Source of the DNA: Flavobacteriaceae bacterium
GTDB taxonomy: Bacteria; Bacteroidota; Bacteroidia; Flavobacteriales; Flavobacteriaceae
Assembly (NCBI GenBank): GCA_004762155.1
Contig: SIHP01000002.1
Span: forward strand, 62,001 to 126,000
DNA: 64,000 nt
Direction of reading: 5' to 3'
Part shown: positions 1 to 9,515 of the stretch, one piece after another
Position numbering within the stretch: position 1 is the stretch's first letter
Layout: the number at the start of each line of letters is the position of its first letter
Program-made: the position numbers and the translations under genes
The notes under the pieces: generated by a model
Told to the model about the DNA's origin: nothing
The model's input: only the letters and a program-made list of their open reading frames with translations
Databases searched by the model: none

Positions 1-59
1 TTATGGAAGAATTTCAAGCAGAATTAGAAAAACGTGCTGTAGAAGACTTAAACAAATAA
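1..59 (+). CDS. C-terminal end of an unidentified protein (partial)
   Basis: An open frame enters from the left edge (codons in phase with base 3) and ends in TAA at 57-59. Only about 18 residues are visible, a charged helical tail rich in Glu, Lys and Arg ending in Leu-Asn-Lys. A strong hairpin follows immediately, which supports this being a real gene end. The product cannot be identified from this tail. Confidence 0.6.
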   Translation, partial: MEEFQAELEKRAVEDLNK

Positions 60-60
60 A

Positions 61-96
61 AAAATGCTCAATTTAATTATTGAGCATTTTTTTTAT
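61..96. terminator. Bidirectional hairpin terminator between convergent genes
   Basis: Perfect 12-base arms at 61-72 and 79-90 with a 6-base loop, a T run on the plus side and an A run before the first arm. It sits between the convergent ends of the partial plus-strand gene and the minus-strand gene at 105-635, so it probably serves both. Confidence 0.85.
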
Positions 97-104
97 TACT
101 TTAT

Positions 105-635
105 TTATTTCCCAAATAAGCGCTGAAAAAAGTTTTTTGTTTTAACTTTTACTTCTTGTATTTCTTCTGCTGCATCTTCTGCAAAATCAGCCAACTTCTC
201 TCCTGCTTCACCTGCCAATTCTGATGCTTTTTCTGTTACATCTCCTAAAGCCTCTTTTGCATCTCCTACAAATTCAGACGCTTTTGCTTTTGCCTTTTCT
301 ACCTCTTCACTAGCCAATAATTCATTTATTTTTTCTTTTGCTTCTGTGTACGCTTCTTTTGCATCATCTGCAAAATCTGCTAACTTCTCTCCTGCTTCAC
401 CAGCTAATGCTGAAGCTTTTTCTTCTGCAATTTTAGCATATTCTCCTGCTTTTTGAGTTGCATTTCCTAAAACATCTTTTGCTTCATCTGCTATATTCTC
501 AGCAAAATCTTTTGCCTTACTTGTAGTTTCATTTACCGTTTCTGTTGAGTTATCTATAGACTCGGTAACTTCTTCCGAAGTATTTTCTAATGCTTCACTA
601 GCTTTATCTTCTAAGTTTTTATTTTCTTCTGACAT
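105..635 (-). CDS. Ala/Glu/Lys-rich helical repeat protein (LEA/apolipoprotein-like)
   Basis: A 176-residue, highly charged protein with almost no aromatic residues except at its C-terminus, which ends in a basic-aromatic tail (NFFQRLFGK). It has no signal peptide or membrane segment. A block of about 20 residues containing AGEAGEKLADFA occurs twice, around residues 72-91 and 136-155, and shorter EKA/AKE heptad- or 11-mer-like units fill the rest. This composition fits amphipathic helices of LEA, YtxH or apolipoprotein type. Such proteins are often linked to stress or membrane association, but no function is proven here. It ends at the shared terminator at 61-96. Confidence 0.75.
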   Translation of the reverse strand: MSEENKNLEDKASEALENTSEEVTESIDNSTETVNETTSKAKDFAENIADEAKDVLGNATQKAGEYAKIAEEKASALAGEAGEKLADFADDAKEAYTEAKEKINELLASEEVEKAKAKASEFVGDAKEALGDVTEKASELAGEAGEKLADFAEDAAEEIQEVKVKTKNFFQRLFGK

Positions 636-737
636 TTTTTAGGATTTTAATTTAAGCTCCTACTAAAATAACAAAATAAAAGAAACCCAACAACGTTAAT
701 TGTTGGGCTAGATTGATTTAGCGAATCAATCCGATTA

Positions 738-1232
738 TCAAAACATTTCCTTTTCACTATTTGTTTGACTTTTTTCTATATAATTTACATCTCTTGTATT
801 TTTTTGAACTGCAATTGCAGAAAAAATACTTAAAAGAAACGCCATGGAATAAAATCCTTTTTCACTTAATTGTAAATCTGCATTCCATAAACCTATTATT
901 AATAACAGTATAGAAATAATCGTTGTTGTCCAACTTATTCCATAATACATATCTGTAACTTCAACACCTTCTAATCGATCTCTTACTGCCTTTTGAACTG
1001 AGATTACAGAAAATAAAGCAAATAATAATACCGTAAAATAATATCCTTTTTCATTTAATAACATATCTGCATTCCATAAACCAATGCAATACGAAACAAT
1101 TCCTGCTAATAACGAAACCCATGAAGCTCCTATAAAAGCACTTGTTGGTTTTTGATCGAAAACTTTAACTTGCTTCTTTTTAGTTTTCTTTTTTTCGTTT
1201 TCATTTATTGATACTGTTGTTTGATAATCCAT
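738..1232 (-). CDS. YiaA/YiaB-family inner-membrane protein
   Basis: A 164-residue protein with a charged N-terminal tail (about residues 1-30, Lys-rich) and two copies of the two-helix YiaA/B domain. Each copy carries the hallmark GLWNAD, followed by an EKG(Y/F) turn and a second hydrophobic helix ending in VQK. The copies cover about residues 31-87 and 96-145, giving four membrane helices. The family is widespread but its role is unknown. The gene is monocistronic, with a diverging neighbour at 1387. Confidence 0.85.
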   Translation of the reverse strand: MDYQTTVSINENEKKKTKKKQVKVFDQKPTSAFIGASWVSLLAGIVSYCIGLWNADMLLNEKGYYFTVLLFALFSVISVQKAVRDRLEGVEVTDMYYGISWTTTIISILLLIIGLWNADLQLSEKGFYSMAFLLSIFSAIAVQKNTRDVNYIEKSQTNSEKEMF

Positions 1233-1386
1233 AATTTTTAATGTTTTAATAATTACACTACAAAGATGTGACGATTTGAACTCCTATAGAAATCAATAAT
1301 TATTAAAAACTGACGATTAAAACAAACAACATGTATTAATTTTTCTTATTTTTAGTGCTTAATAAAATAAAAACTGACGATTAAAA

Positions 1387-2892
1387 ATGAATTTAGATAT
1401 TGTTATTTCTTCTTTTTCTGTTGATGAGTGCACAAAGTTTATTAGTTTTTTAAATAAAAAAAACAAAAGAACAGATGTAAAAAACATTCAGCTTTTTAAG
1501 CTTTTAAGAACGAATGAATACACTTCTAAAGAAATATGTATTCAACTGTATCCGAATAACAAAAAAGACGCATATCATGCGCTTCGTAAAAGACTCTACG
1601 AATCTATAATAGACTTTTTAGCTACTTTAAATTTAGAAGAAGAGAATTCTGATAAAATTGAAATTATTAAATACATTATTGTTGCTCGTTCATTTTTACA
1701 ACAACAACAATTTAAATTAGCCTTTAAACTATTACAGAAAGCAGAAACAATTGCTAAAGAGTATCAATTGTATTTATATTTAAATGAAATTTATCATTTA
1801 AAAATTCAATTTTCTCACGCGAATACTGCGGACAACTTACCTAAACTTATTACCGATTTTAAAGAAAATCAACAATTATACTTTATTGAAGAAGAACTAA
1901 ACATTGTGTATGCTAAAATAAGACAGGTACTTCAAAAAATAACCTATAAAGGTGAAGTCGTAAATTTCAAAGAGCTTTTTGAAGCTGTTTTATTAGAACA
2001 AAATATTACTATAAATGAAACTTTATCTTTTAAATCTCTATATCAATTATTAACCATAGCCAGTATCTCTGCATTTATTACCAAAGATTATTTACAAATA
2101 GAATCTTTTATGTTGGAAACCTATGAGTTATTAAAAGAACATCCGAATAAAGAAAAAGAACGCTTTTATCATATTCAAGTATTGTATATGATCTCTAACA
2201 CCCTTTTTCGCACAAAACAATTTCAAAAGTCTATTCAATTTTTAAAATTGATGGAAATAGAAATCAACCAAAACAAACGTAAATATCATAAGCTTTTTAC
2301 ACCAAAATATTATTTATTATATGCCTTAAATTTAAATTATACCAACAAACAAAATGAAGCTATTGAATTACTAACACCTACTTTAAAACAAAAAAACAAC
2401 AATATAGAAACTTCTTTAGATGTTTACCTAAGCTTAATAGTTTTTAATTTTCAAAGAGAAGACGTTCAAAAAGCCTATAAATTACTTTACAAATTATATC
2501 ATACAGATACTTGGTACACAGAAAAAGTAGGGAAAGAATGGGTTATTAAAAAGAATTTAATTGAATTATTGTTATTGGTAGAATTAGATTATTTTGACTT
2601 ATTTGAAAATAGATTAGCGCGTTTTAAACGTAATTTTTCGACATATTTAAAAGAAATTCAACAAGAAAGAGTGTTGTTATTTTTAAAACACGTAGCCTTC
2701 TTTTATCAGAATCCTAAAGAATTTGCTACAGCTGCTTACGTTAATGAAATAGAAAATTCTTTTGAATGGATCGATGCAAAAAGAGAAGATATTTTTGTGA
2801 TGAGTTTTTATGCTTGGCTAAAAAGTAAAATTATAAAAAAACCTGTTTACACTGTTACTTTAGATTTAATTGCTCAGGCGCAACAATTATAA
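1387..2892 (+). CDS. Conserved helical-repeat protein of unknown function
   Basis: A 501-residue cytoplasmic protein without a signal peptide. It is almost entirely helical, with repeated Tyr/Leu-rich helix pairs such as LAFKLLQKAETIAKEY, which resembles tetratricopeptide-like solenoids. The N-terminal 100 residues include a compact helical part (RKRLYESIIDFLATL). Proteins of this shape recur in flavobacteria, but I know no assigned role; a scaffold or regulator is only a guess. It starts at an ATG about 60 bases after a stretch carrying a near-repeated AAAACTGACGATTAAAA motif (around 1306-1321 and 1371-1386), which might be regulatory. Confidence 0.7.
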   Translation: MNLDIVISSFSVDECTKFISFLNKKNKRTDVKNIQLFKLLRTNEYTSKEICIQLYPNNKKDAYHALRKRLYESIIDFLATLNLEEENSDKIEIIKYIIVARSFLQQQQFKLAFKLLQKAETIAKEYQLYLYLNEIYHLKIQFSHANTADNLPKLITDFKENQQLYFIEEELNIVYAKIRQVLQKITYKGEVVNFKELFEAVLLEQNITINETLSFKSLYQLLTIASISAFITKDYLQIESFMLETYELLKEHPNKEKERFYHIQVLYMISNTLFRTKQFQKSIQFLKLMEIEINQNKRKYHKLFTPKYYLLYALNLNYTNKQNEAIELLTPTLKQKNNNIETSLDVYLSLIVFNFQREDVQKAYKLLYKLYHTDTWYTEKVGKEWVIKKNLIELLLLVELDYFDLFENRLARFKRNFSTYLKEIQQERVLLFLKHVAFFYQNPKEFATAAYVNEIENSFEWIDAKREDIFVMSFYAWLKSKIIKKPVYTVTLDLIAQAQQL

Positions 2893-2910
2893 AAAAGCTT
2901 CATCTATTGG

Positions 2911-3279
2911 CTACCATAACTCAATTTTATTACCATCTAAATCTATAATCCAACCAAATTTTCCATAATCGTATTCTTCTATTTTATCAATAACTGTAAC
3001 TCCTTTTTCTTTTAACTCTTCCAATAATTCTACTAAATTTTCAACTCTATAATTAAACATAAAGTCTTTATTTGATGGTTTAAAATAATCAGTGCCTTTT
3101 GGAAACGGACTCCATTGGGTTGATGCTTTTTTTCCTTCATTATCTTTCCACCAAAAAGTACATCCCCAATCATCTGTATTAAATCCTAACTTATCTTTAT
3201 ACCAATCTTTAGTCTCAGAAGGTTTTTCAGTTTTAAAAAATACGCCACCAATACCTAATACTTTACCTTTTTTTTTCAT
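2911..3279 (-). CDS. VOC-family (glyoxalase/bleomycin-resistance fold) protein
   Basis: A 122-residue protein with the vicinal oxygen chelate pattern: an N-terminal GIGGVFFKT strand, then WYKDKLGF (the DWY/LGF signature), and a C-terminal WIIDLDGNKIELW, in which the Glu before LW is the typical metal ligand. One module pair is present, so it probably acts as a dimer. The substrate is unknown. It follows the DUF1801 gene at 3281-3739 with one base between them, indicating a two-gene operon. Confidence 0.85.
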   Translation of the reverse strand: MKKKGKVLGIGGVFFKTEKPSETKDWYKDKLGFNTDDWGCTFWWKDNEGKKASTQWSPFPKGTDYFKPSNKDFMFNYRVENLVELLEELKEKGVTVIDKIEEYDYGKFGWIIDLDGNKIELW

Positions 3280-3280
3280 T

Positions 3281-3739
3281 TTACTTTCTTGCTATATTAG
3301 ATTCATACACTTTAATCCAGTCTTCAACAGTTAATTTAGTACATAATTCTGCTATTAAATCATACGGAATATCATTCATTTTCTTAAATCGGACGCAACT
3401 TTTTCCCATATCTAATTTATACTTTGTGTGTTTTGGATATTCAGCTACAAACCATTCTAACAACTCATTTTTCGCATAAATTCCAGAATGATATAATGCT
3501 ACAAAGTTTTTTTGTGAAGCGATATTTATAAAAGGCAATGGTAATTTTGGATCGCAATGATATCCATTTGGATATAAAGAATGTGGAACAAAATAACCAA
3601 TCATATTATAACTTATTCCTTCTTGAAAACCTTTTGGTAAGTTTTCAGAAATAATCTCTCTTAGTTTTTCTAATACAGGTTTTCGGTCTTCTGGTAACTG
3701 TGTAATGTAATCTTCAGGTGAGTTGGCTTGGTATTTCAT
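3281..3739 (-). CDS. DUF1801 (YdhG-like) domain protein
   Basis: A 152-residue soluble protein. The N-terminal SPEDYITQLPEDRKPVLEKLRE matches the start of DUF1801 proteins, and the middle has the typical GISYNMIGYF and FVALYHSGIY strands. The C-terminus carries KSCVRFKKMNDIP. Proteins of this family have a YdhG/iron-chaperone-like fold, but the bacterial function is poorly defined. It is the first gene of a pair with the VOC protein downstream. Confidence 0.85.
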   Translation of the reverse strand: MKYQANSPEDYITQLPEDRKPVLEKLREIISENLPKGFQEGISYNMIGYFVPHSLYPNGYHCDPKLPLPFINIASQKNFVALYHSGIYAKNELLEWFVAEYPKHTKYKLDMGKSCVRFKKMNDIPYDLIAELCTKLTVEDWIKVYESNIARK

Positions 3740-3922
3740 TTGAATAAAACCTTTATTGAAAATATTTTAGATTAATAGTTTTAATACCTAATACCTTATA
3801 TTAAATAAAGAAAAATCTAATCTAAAATTTGATTTGAATCACAATTTAATTAAAAAAACACCTAAAAAAACAATTAATTTACAAAGCTTAAATCACTAAA
3901 AAAACTCGAAAGGCTTATTTTT

Positions 3923-4471
3923 TTAGATCTCTTTACTTCTTTTGAGTATGCCATCCCATTCTATCTGTGTAATTATTTCAAGATTGTTTTCATTTGTTCC
4001 TATCAGAACATTCGTATCATCCCAACTTAAAACATCGTAGTCTTTGTTTAATTTCTTATCTGAAAAACTAGGTAAACTTTGATTAAACTCAAATAATTCA
4101 TCTATTAAATATCTTTTAAGTTCATATAAACCAGATGGCTGTTTTATACACTTAATTTCAACTAATTTTTCAGCAATGTGATCGTTATTATAAATTTCAT
4201 CATCTAAAACCCAATTTTTGTCTGCTAAAAATAAATGATACTTTTCTTCTAACAAAGAAATCTCTATGGTTGATTCACTTTGTCTATAGTTAAGAGGCTC
4301 TCCATACTCTTTTAGCATTACGTCTTTACTCGAACGTAATGTTATTTTTACGTACTTTTTAATTTTTAACCTTTTCGTTTCAAATGCAAATAATTCATTT
4401 AATTTCTCTGAAACAAAAGCTAAATCACTTGAACTCTCGATTAAAAAATGAATTCTCTCTTTTACAGTCAT
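3923..4471 (-). CDS. Hypothetical protein
   Basis: A 182-residue soluble protein with no signal peptide, membrane segment or motif that I recognise. It is rich in Glu, Lys, Leu and Ile, with an N-terminal helical region followed by mixed alpha/beta sequence. It stands alone between convergent or spaced neighbours, and the 27-base gap to the dehydrogenase at 4499-5440 puts it upstream of that gene in the same direction. No function is proposed. Confidence 0.6.
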   Translation of the reverse strand: MTVKERIHFLIESSSDLAFVSEKLNELFAFETKRLKIKKYVKITLRSSKDVMLKEYGEPLNYRQSESTIEISLLEEKYHLFLADKNWVLDDEIYNNDHIAEKLVEIKCIKQPSGLYELKRYLIDELFEFNQSLPSFSDKKLNKDYDVLSWDDTNVLIGTNENNLEIITQIEWDGILKRSKEI

Positions 4472-4498
4472 TTTTAAGAATTTGGCTTAAATTAAATA

Positions 4499-5440
4499 TT
4501 AATCTACAAACCTTGCCTTTACCTTATCAACAATAGTCTGCGCCAATTTCTCTTTACTCTCAACTGTCCAACCAGCAACATGAGGAGATAATAACACTTT
4601 ATCTGAAGTGATTAAATATTGAAAAGCTTCTGGCATCTCATCCTCAGAAAATAAATTTTCAAAAGATTTCTTTTCGTATTCTAATACATCTAAACCAGCT
4701 CCTAAAATTTGTCCTGACTCTAAAGCTGAAACCAAATCTTTTGTAACTACTGACTTTCCTCGTGCTGTATTGATCAACCAAAAAGGCTTAGAAAACTTAT
4801 TCATAAAACTTTCATTTACCATATTTACAGTTAATGAAGTTTGTGGTGTGTGTAAACTTAAAACATCAGCCTTTTCTTGTAATTCTTCTAAAGAAACTTG
4901 AGTGCAATTTTCATCTCCAACATTTGGTTTAATATCGTAACATAAAACTTCAACATCAAAACCACGAAGTTTTTTAGCAAAAGCTTTTCCCATATTTCCA
5001 TAACCAATTAAACCAACAGTTTTTCCGTCTAACTCAATACCACGATTGGCTTCACGTAACCATTTTCCTTCACGAACTTCTGCATCTGCTTTCTTCATTT
5101 TATTGAATAAAGACAATAACATTCCTAAAGAATGTTCTCCAACAGCATTTCTATTTCCTTCGGGAGCTGAAATTAAATATACTCCTTTTTTTTCAGCATA
5201 CTCGCAATCGATATTTTCTAAACCAGCACCAACACGTCCAATAAACTTTAAATTAGTTGCTTTATCTAAAAACTGCTTATCAATAGTAAATCTACTTCTT
5301 ATAACAATCCCATCGTATTGATGAATTTTTGCTTCTATTTCTTTTTTTGATGCTGTAAAATCTTTATCATTAATAAAACCAAATCCTTTTAATTGGTTTA
5401 ATAATAACTCGTGATTCTCATCTAAATGTAAAACTTTCAT
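4499..5440 (-). CDS. D-isomer 2-hydroxyacid dehydrogenase (phosphoglycerate dehydrogenase-like)
   Basis: A 313-residue NAD-dependent dehydrogenase. The Rossmann motif GLIGYGNMG (residues 143-151, GxGxxG at 146-151) is followed by the family's catalytic residues Arg227 (NTARG), Glu254 and His287 (LSPHVAG). It most resembles short SerA-like enzymes lacking the C-terminal ACT domain, so oxidation of 3-phosphoglycerate is plausible but another 2-hydroxyacid could be the substrate. I chose the ATG at 5440 because the nine upstream in-frame residues look unrelated to the family and the dehydrogenase fold begins at MKVLHLDE. Confidence 0.85.
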   Translation of the reverse strand: MKVLHLDENHELLLNQLKGFGFINDKDFTASKKEIEAKIHQYDGIVIRSRFTIDKQFLDKATNLKFIGRVGAGLENIDCEYAEKKGVYLISAPEGNRNAVGEHSLGMLLSLFNKMKKADAEVREGKWLREANRGIELDGKTVGLIGYGNMGKAFAKKLRGFDVEVLCYDIKPNVGDENCTQVSLEELQEKADVLSLHTPQTSLTVNMVNESFMNKFSKPFWLINTARGKSVVTKDLVSALESGQILGAGLDVLEYEKKSFENLFSEDEMPEAFQYLITSDKVLLSPHVAGWTVESKEKLAQTIVDKVKARFVD

Positions 5441-5546
5441 GTAAACTATTAAATTTTCTCGATCCAAGTCTCCGAGATGTTTAAGGAATTTTCTTTTTTA
5501 AATTATAGTACAGGAAATTCAATCTTTGGCTATCATCGCACTGCGA

Positions 5547-6587
5547 TTAATCTGAAAAAACTTGATTGTGTTGTTCTTGTACTCTAATAAATGTAGTTCT
5601 TTTAGTGAGCTCTTTTAATCTTTTTGCACCAACATATGTACAAGCTGACCGTAAACCACCTAAGAGGTCTTTAATAGTTGCTATAACATTTCCTTTATAA
5701 GAAATTTTAACAGTCTTTCCTTCAGAAGCTCTATAATTAGCAACACCTCCAACATGTTTTTGCATTGCTGTTTCTGAACTCATTCCGTAAAAAAGTTTAA
5801 AAGCTTTTCCGTTTTCTTCAATTAACTCGCCTCCACTTTCTTCATGTCCAGCAAACATACCACCAAGCATTACAAAATCTGCTCCACCACCAAAAGCTTT
5901 CGCTACATCTCCTGGTACTGTACAACCTCCATCTGATATAATTTGGCCTCCTAACCCATGAGCTGCATCAGCACACTCTATAATTGAAGATAATTGTGGA
6001 TATCCAACTCCTGTTTTTACTCTAGTTGTACAAACAGATCCTGGTCCAATTCCTACTTTTACAATGTCGGCTCCTGCAAGTAATAGTTCTTCAACCATTT
6101 CTCCAGTAACAACATTACCTGCAATAATTACTTTATCTTTATTCTTTTCTCTTGTTTTTTTAACAAAAGCAACAAAATGTTCAGAATACCCATTAGCAAC
6201 ATCAATACAAATAAATTGTAGCTTTGGATGTTCTTTTAATATTTCTTGAAGTTTATTTGAATCTTCTTCACTAGTTCCAGTACTAACTGCAATATGATTG
6301 AAAATAGTTGGCTTAACACTATTTAAAAACGTTTTCCATTCTAATAATGAATAATGTTTGTGTATAGCTGTAAATAATTTTTGTTCTGCTAAAACCTCTG
6401 CCATTTCAAAGGTTCCAACAGTATCCATATTTGCAGCCATAATAGGGATTCCTTCCCATTCTTTTTGAGTATGCAAAAATGTAAAATTTCTTTTAAGAGA
6501 AACCTCAGATCTAGATTTTAAAGTAGATCGTTTAGGTCTTATCATTACATCTTTAAAACCTAACTTTATGTCATTCTCTATTCTCAT
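5547..6587 (-). CDS. guaC: GMP reductase
   Basis: A 346-residue IMPDH/GMPR-family barrel, close to the roughly 347 residues of E. coli GuaC. It carries the nucleotide loop [11 protein letters not shown] with the catalytic Cys at residue 186 and lacks the CBS domains of IMP dehydrogenase. The [10 protein letters not shown] stretch that follows is typical of GMP reductase. It converts GMP plus NADPH to IMP and ammonia, part of purine salvage. It follows panB with a gap of 17 bases in the same direction, so the two may be co-transcribed. Confidence 0.93.
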   Translation of the reverse strand: MRIENDIKLGFKDVMIRPKRSTLKSRSEVSLKRNFTFLHTQKEWEGIPIMAANMDTVGTFEMAEVLAEQKLFTAIHKHYSLLEWKTFLNSVKPTIFNHIAVSTGTSEEDSNKLQEILKEHPKLQFICIDVANGYSEHFVAFVKKTREKNKDKVIIAGNVVTGEMVEELLLAGADIVKVGIGPGSVCTTRVKTGVGYPQLSSIIECADAAHGLGGQIISDGGCTVPGDVAKAFGGGADFVMLGGMFAGHEESGGELIEENGKAFKLFYGMSSETAMQKHVGGVANYRASEGKTVKISYKGNVIATIKDLLGGLRSACTYVGAKRLKELTKRTTFIRVQEQHNQVFSD

Positions 6588-6604
6588 AAAACAATTATAT
6601 AAAA

Positions 6605-7423
6605 TTAATATTGTTCTTTTTCGTTTGGAAAATCTTTACTTTTTACATCAGTTATATACTGTTCAAAAGCATTAGTCATTTCACTATACAAATCTAAATA
6701 ACGACGTAAGAAACGCGGATTAAATTCATGTGTCATTCCTAACATATCATGTGTTACTAAAACCTGACCATCAACACCGCCACCAGCACCTATACCAATA
6801 ACAGGAATTGTTAACTCTTTCGCTATCTGTTCTGCCAACTTAGCAGGGACTTTTTCTAAAACTAATGCAAAACAACCTAACTCTTCTAATAATTTAGCAT
6901 CATCAATTAACTTTTTTGCTTCTGCTTCTTCTTTCGCTCTAACGGTATAAGTACCAAACTTATAGATAGATTGTGGAGTTAAACCCAAATGCCCCATAAC
7001 AGGAATTCCAGCTGTTAATATTCTAGATATAGATTCTGATATTTCGCTTCCTCCTTCTAACTTTACAGCGTGTCCTCCAGATTCTTTCATTATTCTAATA
7101 GAAGATTCTAAAGCTACTCTAGAATTACCTTGATAAGTACCAAAAGGTAAATCTACAACAACCAAACATCGTTCTATTGCTCTAATAACAGAACTTGCAT
7201 GATATATCATTTGGTCTAAAGTAATAGGCAATGTTGTTTCATGACCTGCCATTACATTAGATGCAGAATCACCAACTAAAATAATATCTATACCTGCTCT
7301 ATCAACAATTTTGGCCATTGTATAATCATAAGCTGTTAGCATTGATATTTTTTCTTCATTAGCTTTCATCTCTACTAATGACTTTACAGTAATTCTTTTA
7401 TATTGTTTTTTTGCTACTGACAT
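6605..7423 (-). CDS. panB: 3-methyl-2-oxobutanoate hydroxymethyltransferase
   Basis: A 272-residue PanB. Family landmarks are [19 protein letters not shown] near the N-terminus, [19 protein letters not shown] (metal and substrate site), [16 protein letters not shown] and IGIGAG. It transfers a hydroxymethyl group from methylene-tetrahydrofolate to ketoisovalerate in pantothenate and CoA synthesis. The length fits the family. No other pan gene is adjacent; guaC lies directly downstream. Confidence 0.95.
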   Translation of the reverse strand: MSVAKKQYKRITVKSLVEMKANEEKISMLTAYDYTMAKIVDRAGIDIILVGDSASNVMAGHETTLPITLDQMIYHASSVIRAIERCLVVVDLPFGTYQGNSRVALESSIRIMKESGGHAVKLEGGSEISESISRILTAGIPVMGHLGLTPQSIYKFGTYTVRAKEEAEAKKLIDDAKLLEELGCFALVLEKVPAKLAEQIAKELTIPVIGIGAGGGVDGQVLVTHDMLGMTHEFNPRFLRRYLDLYSEMTNAFEQYITDVKSKDFPNEKEQY

Positions 7424-7648
7424 TTTAAATCTGATTAATTATTGTAAAAGTAGCTATTTTGAATTAATTTTTATTGATAATATAATACTAGGTTGATTTT
7501 TTGTGTATTTTTTTATAAAGTAGTTTTATTACTAATAAAATGATATTTGTAGTTAAGCAGTTTTTTTTAAATAATTATCAGAAAAACATATGATTTTTTT
7601 TCATTAAAAATTATCATTCAAATAGGTAGAAGTTAAATGTAAATAAAT

Positions 7649-8233
7649 GTGTACTTTTATCCCGTGAGTGAAACAAAAACAAATACTTTAAATCCCAATA
7701 AATGGATAGATAGTTATGCTGATTATTTGTATAATTATACTATAGCTCGTGTTAATGATAGTGATATCGCTAAAGATTTAGTACAAGAAACTTTTTTTTC
7801 AGGTTTAAGATCTGCTAAAAACTTCGAAGGTAAATCTACTGAAAGAACATGGTTAATATCTATTTTGAAAAGAAAGATTATAGATTATTATCGTAAAATA
7901 AACTCAAAGAAAGGACAAGCAGAAGTGAGAATGAGTTTTTATGATAATGGTGATAACGAAGGAAACTGGATAGAAGAGCGTGTACCTCAATCTTGGGATA
8001 AATCTGCTGAACAGAATATTGAAAACGATGAATTAAAATCTCAAATTGAAATTTGCATTAGTAAACTTCCTCAAAAATATGCAATGGTTTTTAGAATGAA
8101 AACTATTCAAGAATTTGAAACTGATGAAATTTGTAAGGAGTTAGATATCACATCGTCTAACCTATGGGTTATGATACACAGAGCTCGAACACAGTTACGT
8201 GAATGCATGGAAATAAATTGGTTTAAAAAATAA
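7649..8233 (+). CDS. ECF-type RNA polymerase sigma factor
   Basis: About 194 residues. Region 2 carries DLVQETFFSGLR and TWLISILKRKIIDYYRK; region 4 carries MVFRMKTIQEFETDEIC and WVMIHRARTQLREC. Only GTG codons can start the frame: one at 7649 and one at 7664. A TACTTTTA stretch at 7652-7659 resembles a Bacteroidota -7 box, and if it is real the start would be the nearly leaderless GTG at 7664. The gene is followed after 5 bases by a zinc-finger partner, a common sigma/anti-sigma arrangement. Confidence 0.88.
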   Translation: MYFYPVSETKTNTLNPNKWIDSYADYLYNYTIARVNDSDIAKDLVQETFFSGLRSAKNFEGKSTERTWLISILKRKIIDYYRKINSKKGQAEVRMSFYDNGDNEGNWIEERVPQSWDKSAEQNIENDELKSQIEICISKLPQKYAMVFRMKTIQEFETDEICKELDITSSNLWVMIHRARTQLRECMEINWFKK

Positions 8234-8238
8234 TAAAG

Positions 8239-8505
8239 ATGTTTAGTTTTTTTAATATAAAATGTGATAAAGCACATGAGATTTGTAATAAATCTCAATA
8301 TAATGAAGCTACTTTTTCAGAAAAACTGAAATTGAATTGGCATTTATTAACTTGCAAAATATGTAGATTATATACAAAGCAAAATTCAACGATTACTTCT
8401 ATTTGTAAGGAGAAAGCAGAAGATGTTAAAATGCAAGAAAATAATTTATCTGATTTAGATAAAGAACAATTAAAAGAAAAAATGGAAAAACTATTACAAC
8501 AATAG
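8239..8505 (+). CDS. Small putative zinc-finger anti-sigma factor
   Basis: An 88-residue protein with Cys9, His13, Cys16, and then His35, Cys39 and Cys42. The HLLTCKICRLY segment has the HxxxCxxC pattern of ZAS/zf-HC2 anti-sigma domains, which hold cytoplasmic sigma factors. There is no membrane helix, and the C-terminal 30 residues form a charged helix. Its place five bases after the sigma factor at 7649-8233 supports a cognate pair. The regulation target is unknown. The lack of a transmembrane sensor suggests a soluble, possibly redox-responsive regulator, which is inference. Confidence 0.75.
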   Translation: MFSFFNIKCDKAHEICNKSQYNEATFSEKLKLNWHLLTCKICRLYTKQNSTITSICKEKAEDVKMQENNLSDLDKEQLKEKMEKLLQQ

Positions 8506-8576
8506 TTTTTCCATTTTTAAACAACAATACATACTTCATTTTAGAACTTAATTAAAAAATCCAATAGCATTAGACT

Positions 8577-9218
8577 ATGCATTTCTTACCTGAAAATATT
8601 GATAATTATGTTGTAAATCATTCTCAACAAGAGCCTTCTATTCTTAAAGAGTTAAGTAAAGAAACTTGGCAAAAAGTGTTAAACCCTAGAATGATTAGCG
8701 GTGCTTTTCAAGGAAGAGTTTTATCTATGATATCTAAACTCATTAATCCAAAAAACATTCTAGAAATAGGTACTTACACTGGTTATTCTGCACTTTGTTT
8801 AGCTGAAGGGATGAAAAAAAATGGAGTACTTCATACGATTGATAAAAATGAAGAGCTAGAAGAATTACAATCTAATTTTTTTCAGAAATCAGCTTACAAA
8901 AACAACATTAAACAACATGTTGGAAAAGCTTTAGAAATTATACCTAAAATTGAAGAAAAATTTGACTTAGTATTTATTGATGCTGACAAATCAAATTACA
9001 TCAATTATTTTAATCTTATTATTGATAAAATGAACAGTGGTGGTATTATTTTATCAGACAATGTATTGTGGAGTGGTAAAGTTGTAGAAAAATTGAATCC
9101 TAAAGATATTGACACGAAAACATTACTAGCTTACAATCAACTTTTAAATAATGATTCCAGAATAGAAACTGTTTTATTACCTATTAGAGATGGATTAACA
9201 ATTAGTAGAGTAATTTAA
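8577..9218 (+). CDS. SAM-dependent O-methyltransferase (family 3)
   Basis: A 213-residue class I methyltransferase. SAM motif I is ILEIGTYTGYSALCLAEG, followed by TIDKNEEL (acidic residue for the ribose). The metal-binding core is LVFIDADKSNYINYF, and SDNVLWSGKV is the hallmark of catechol O-methyltransferase-like bacterial enzymes (COG4122). The substrate is unknown. It converges with tatA, whose stop lies 9 bases away. Confidence 0.88.
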   Translation: MHFLPENIDNYVVNHSQQEPSILKELSKETWQKVLNPRMISGAFQGRVLSMISKLINPKNILEIGTYTGYSALCLAEGMKKNGVLHTIDKNEELEELQSNFFQKSAYKNNIKQHVGKALEIIPKIEEKFDLVFIDADKSNYINYFNLIIDKMNSGGIILSDNVLWSGKVVEKLNPKDIDTKTLLAYNQLLNNDSRIETVLLPIRDGLTISRVI

Positions 9219-9226
9219 TAACCTTT

Positions 9227-9508
9227 TTATTTATTTCTTTTTATTGGACCTGTTAAATCATCAATATTTTCTTTAACCTCTTTTACTTGATTGTTTATAT
9301 CAGTAACAATATCTGTATCTAAACCTTGTTTTTGAGCAGTTTCATTAATCTCTCTTTTTATATCATTAGTAGCATCTTTAACTTGACGCATTCCTTTACC
9401 TAAACCTCTTGCTATCTCAGGGATTTTATCTGCACCAAAAAGCATAACAACTATCAATACAATAATAAATATTTCAGGACCACCAATAAATAAAAAAGTT
9501 AAACTCAT
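9227..9508 (-). CDS. tatA: Twin-arginine translocase TatA/TatE-family subunit
   Basis: A 93-residue protein starting at the ATG at 9508. It has one N-terminal membrane helix (IFIIVLIVVMLFGADKIPEI), the FGxxKIPE hinge and an amphipathic helix (ARGLGKGMRQVKDATNDIKREI), then a charged tail. In the Tat pathway it forms the pore-like oligomer that carries folded proteins over the inner membrane. A longer in-frame ORF exists upstream, but the promoter at 9516-9523 lies inside it, which rules out earlier starts. Confidence 0.9.
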   Translation of the reverse strand: MSLTFLFIGGPEIFIIVLIVVMLFGADKIPEIARGLGKGMRQVKDATNDIKREINETAQKQGLDTDIVTDINNQVKEVKENIDDLTGPIKRNK

Positions 9509-9515
9509 AATAATA

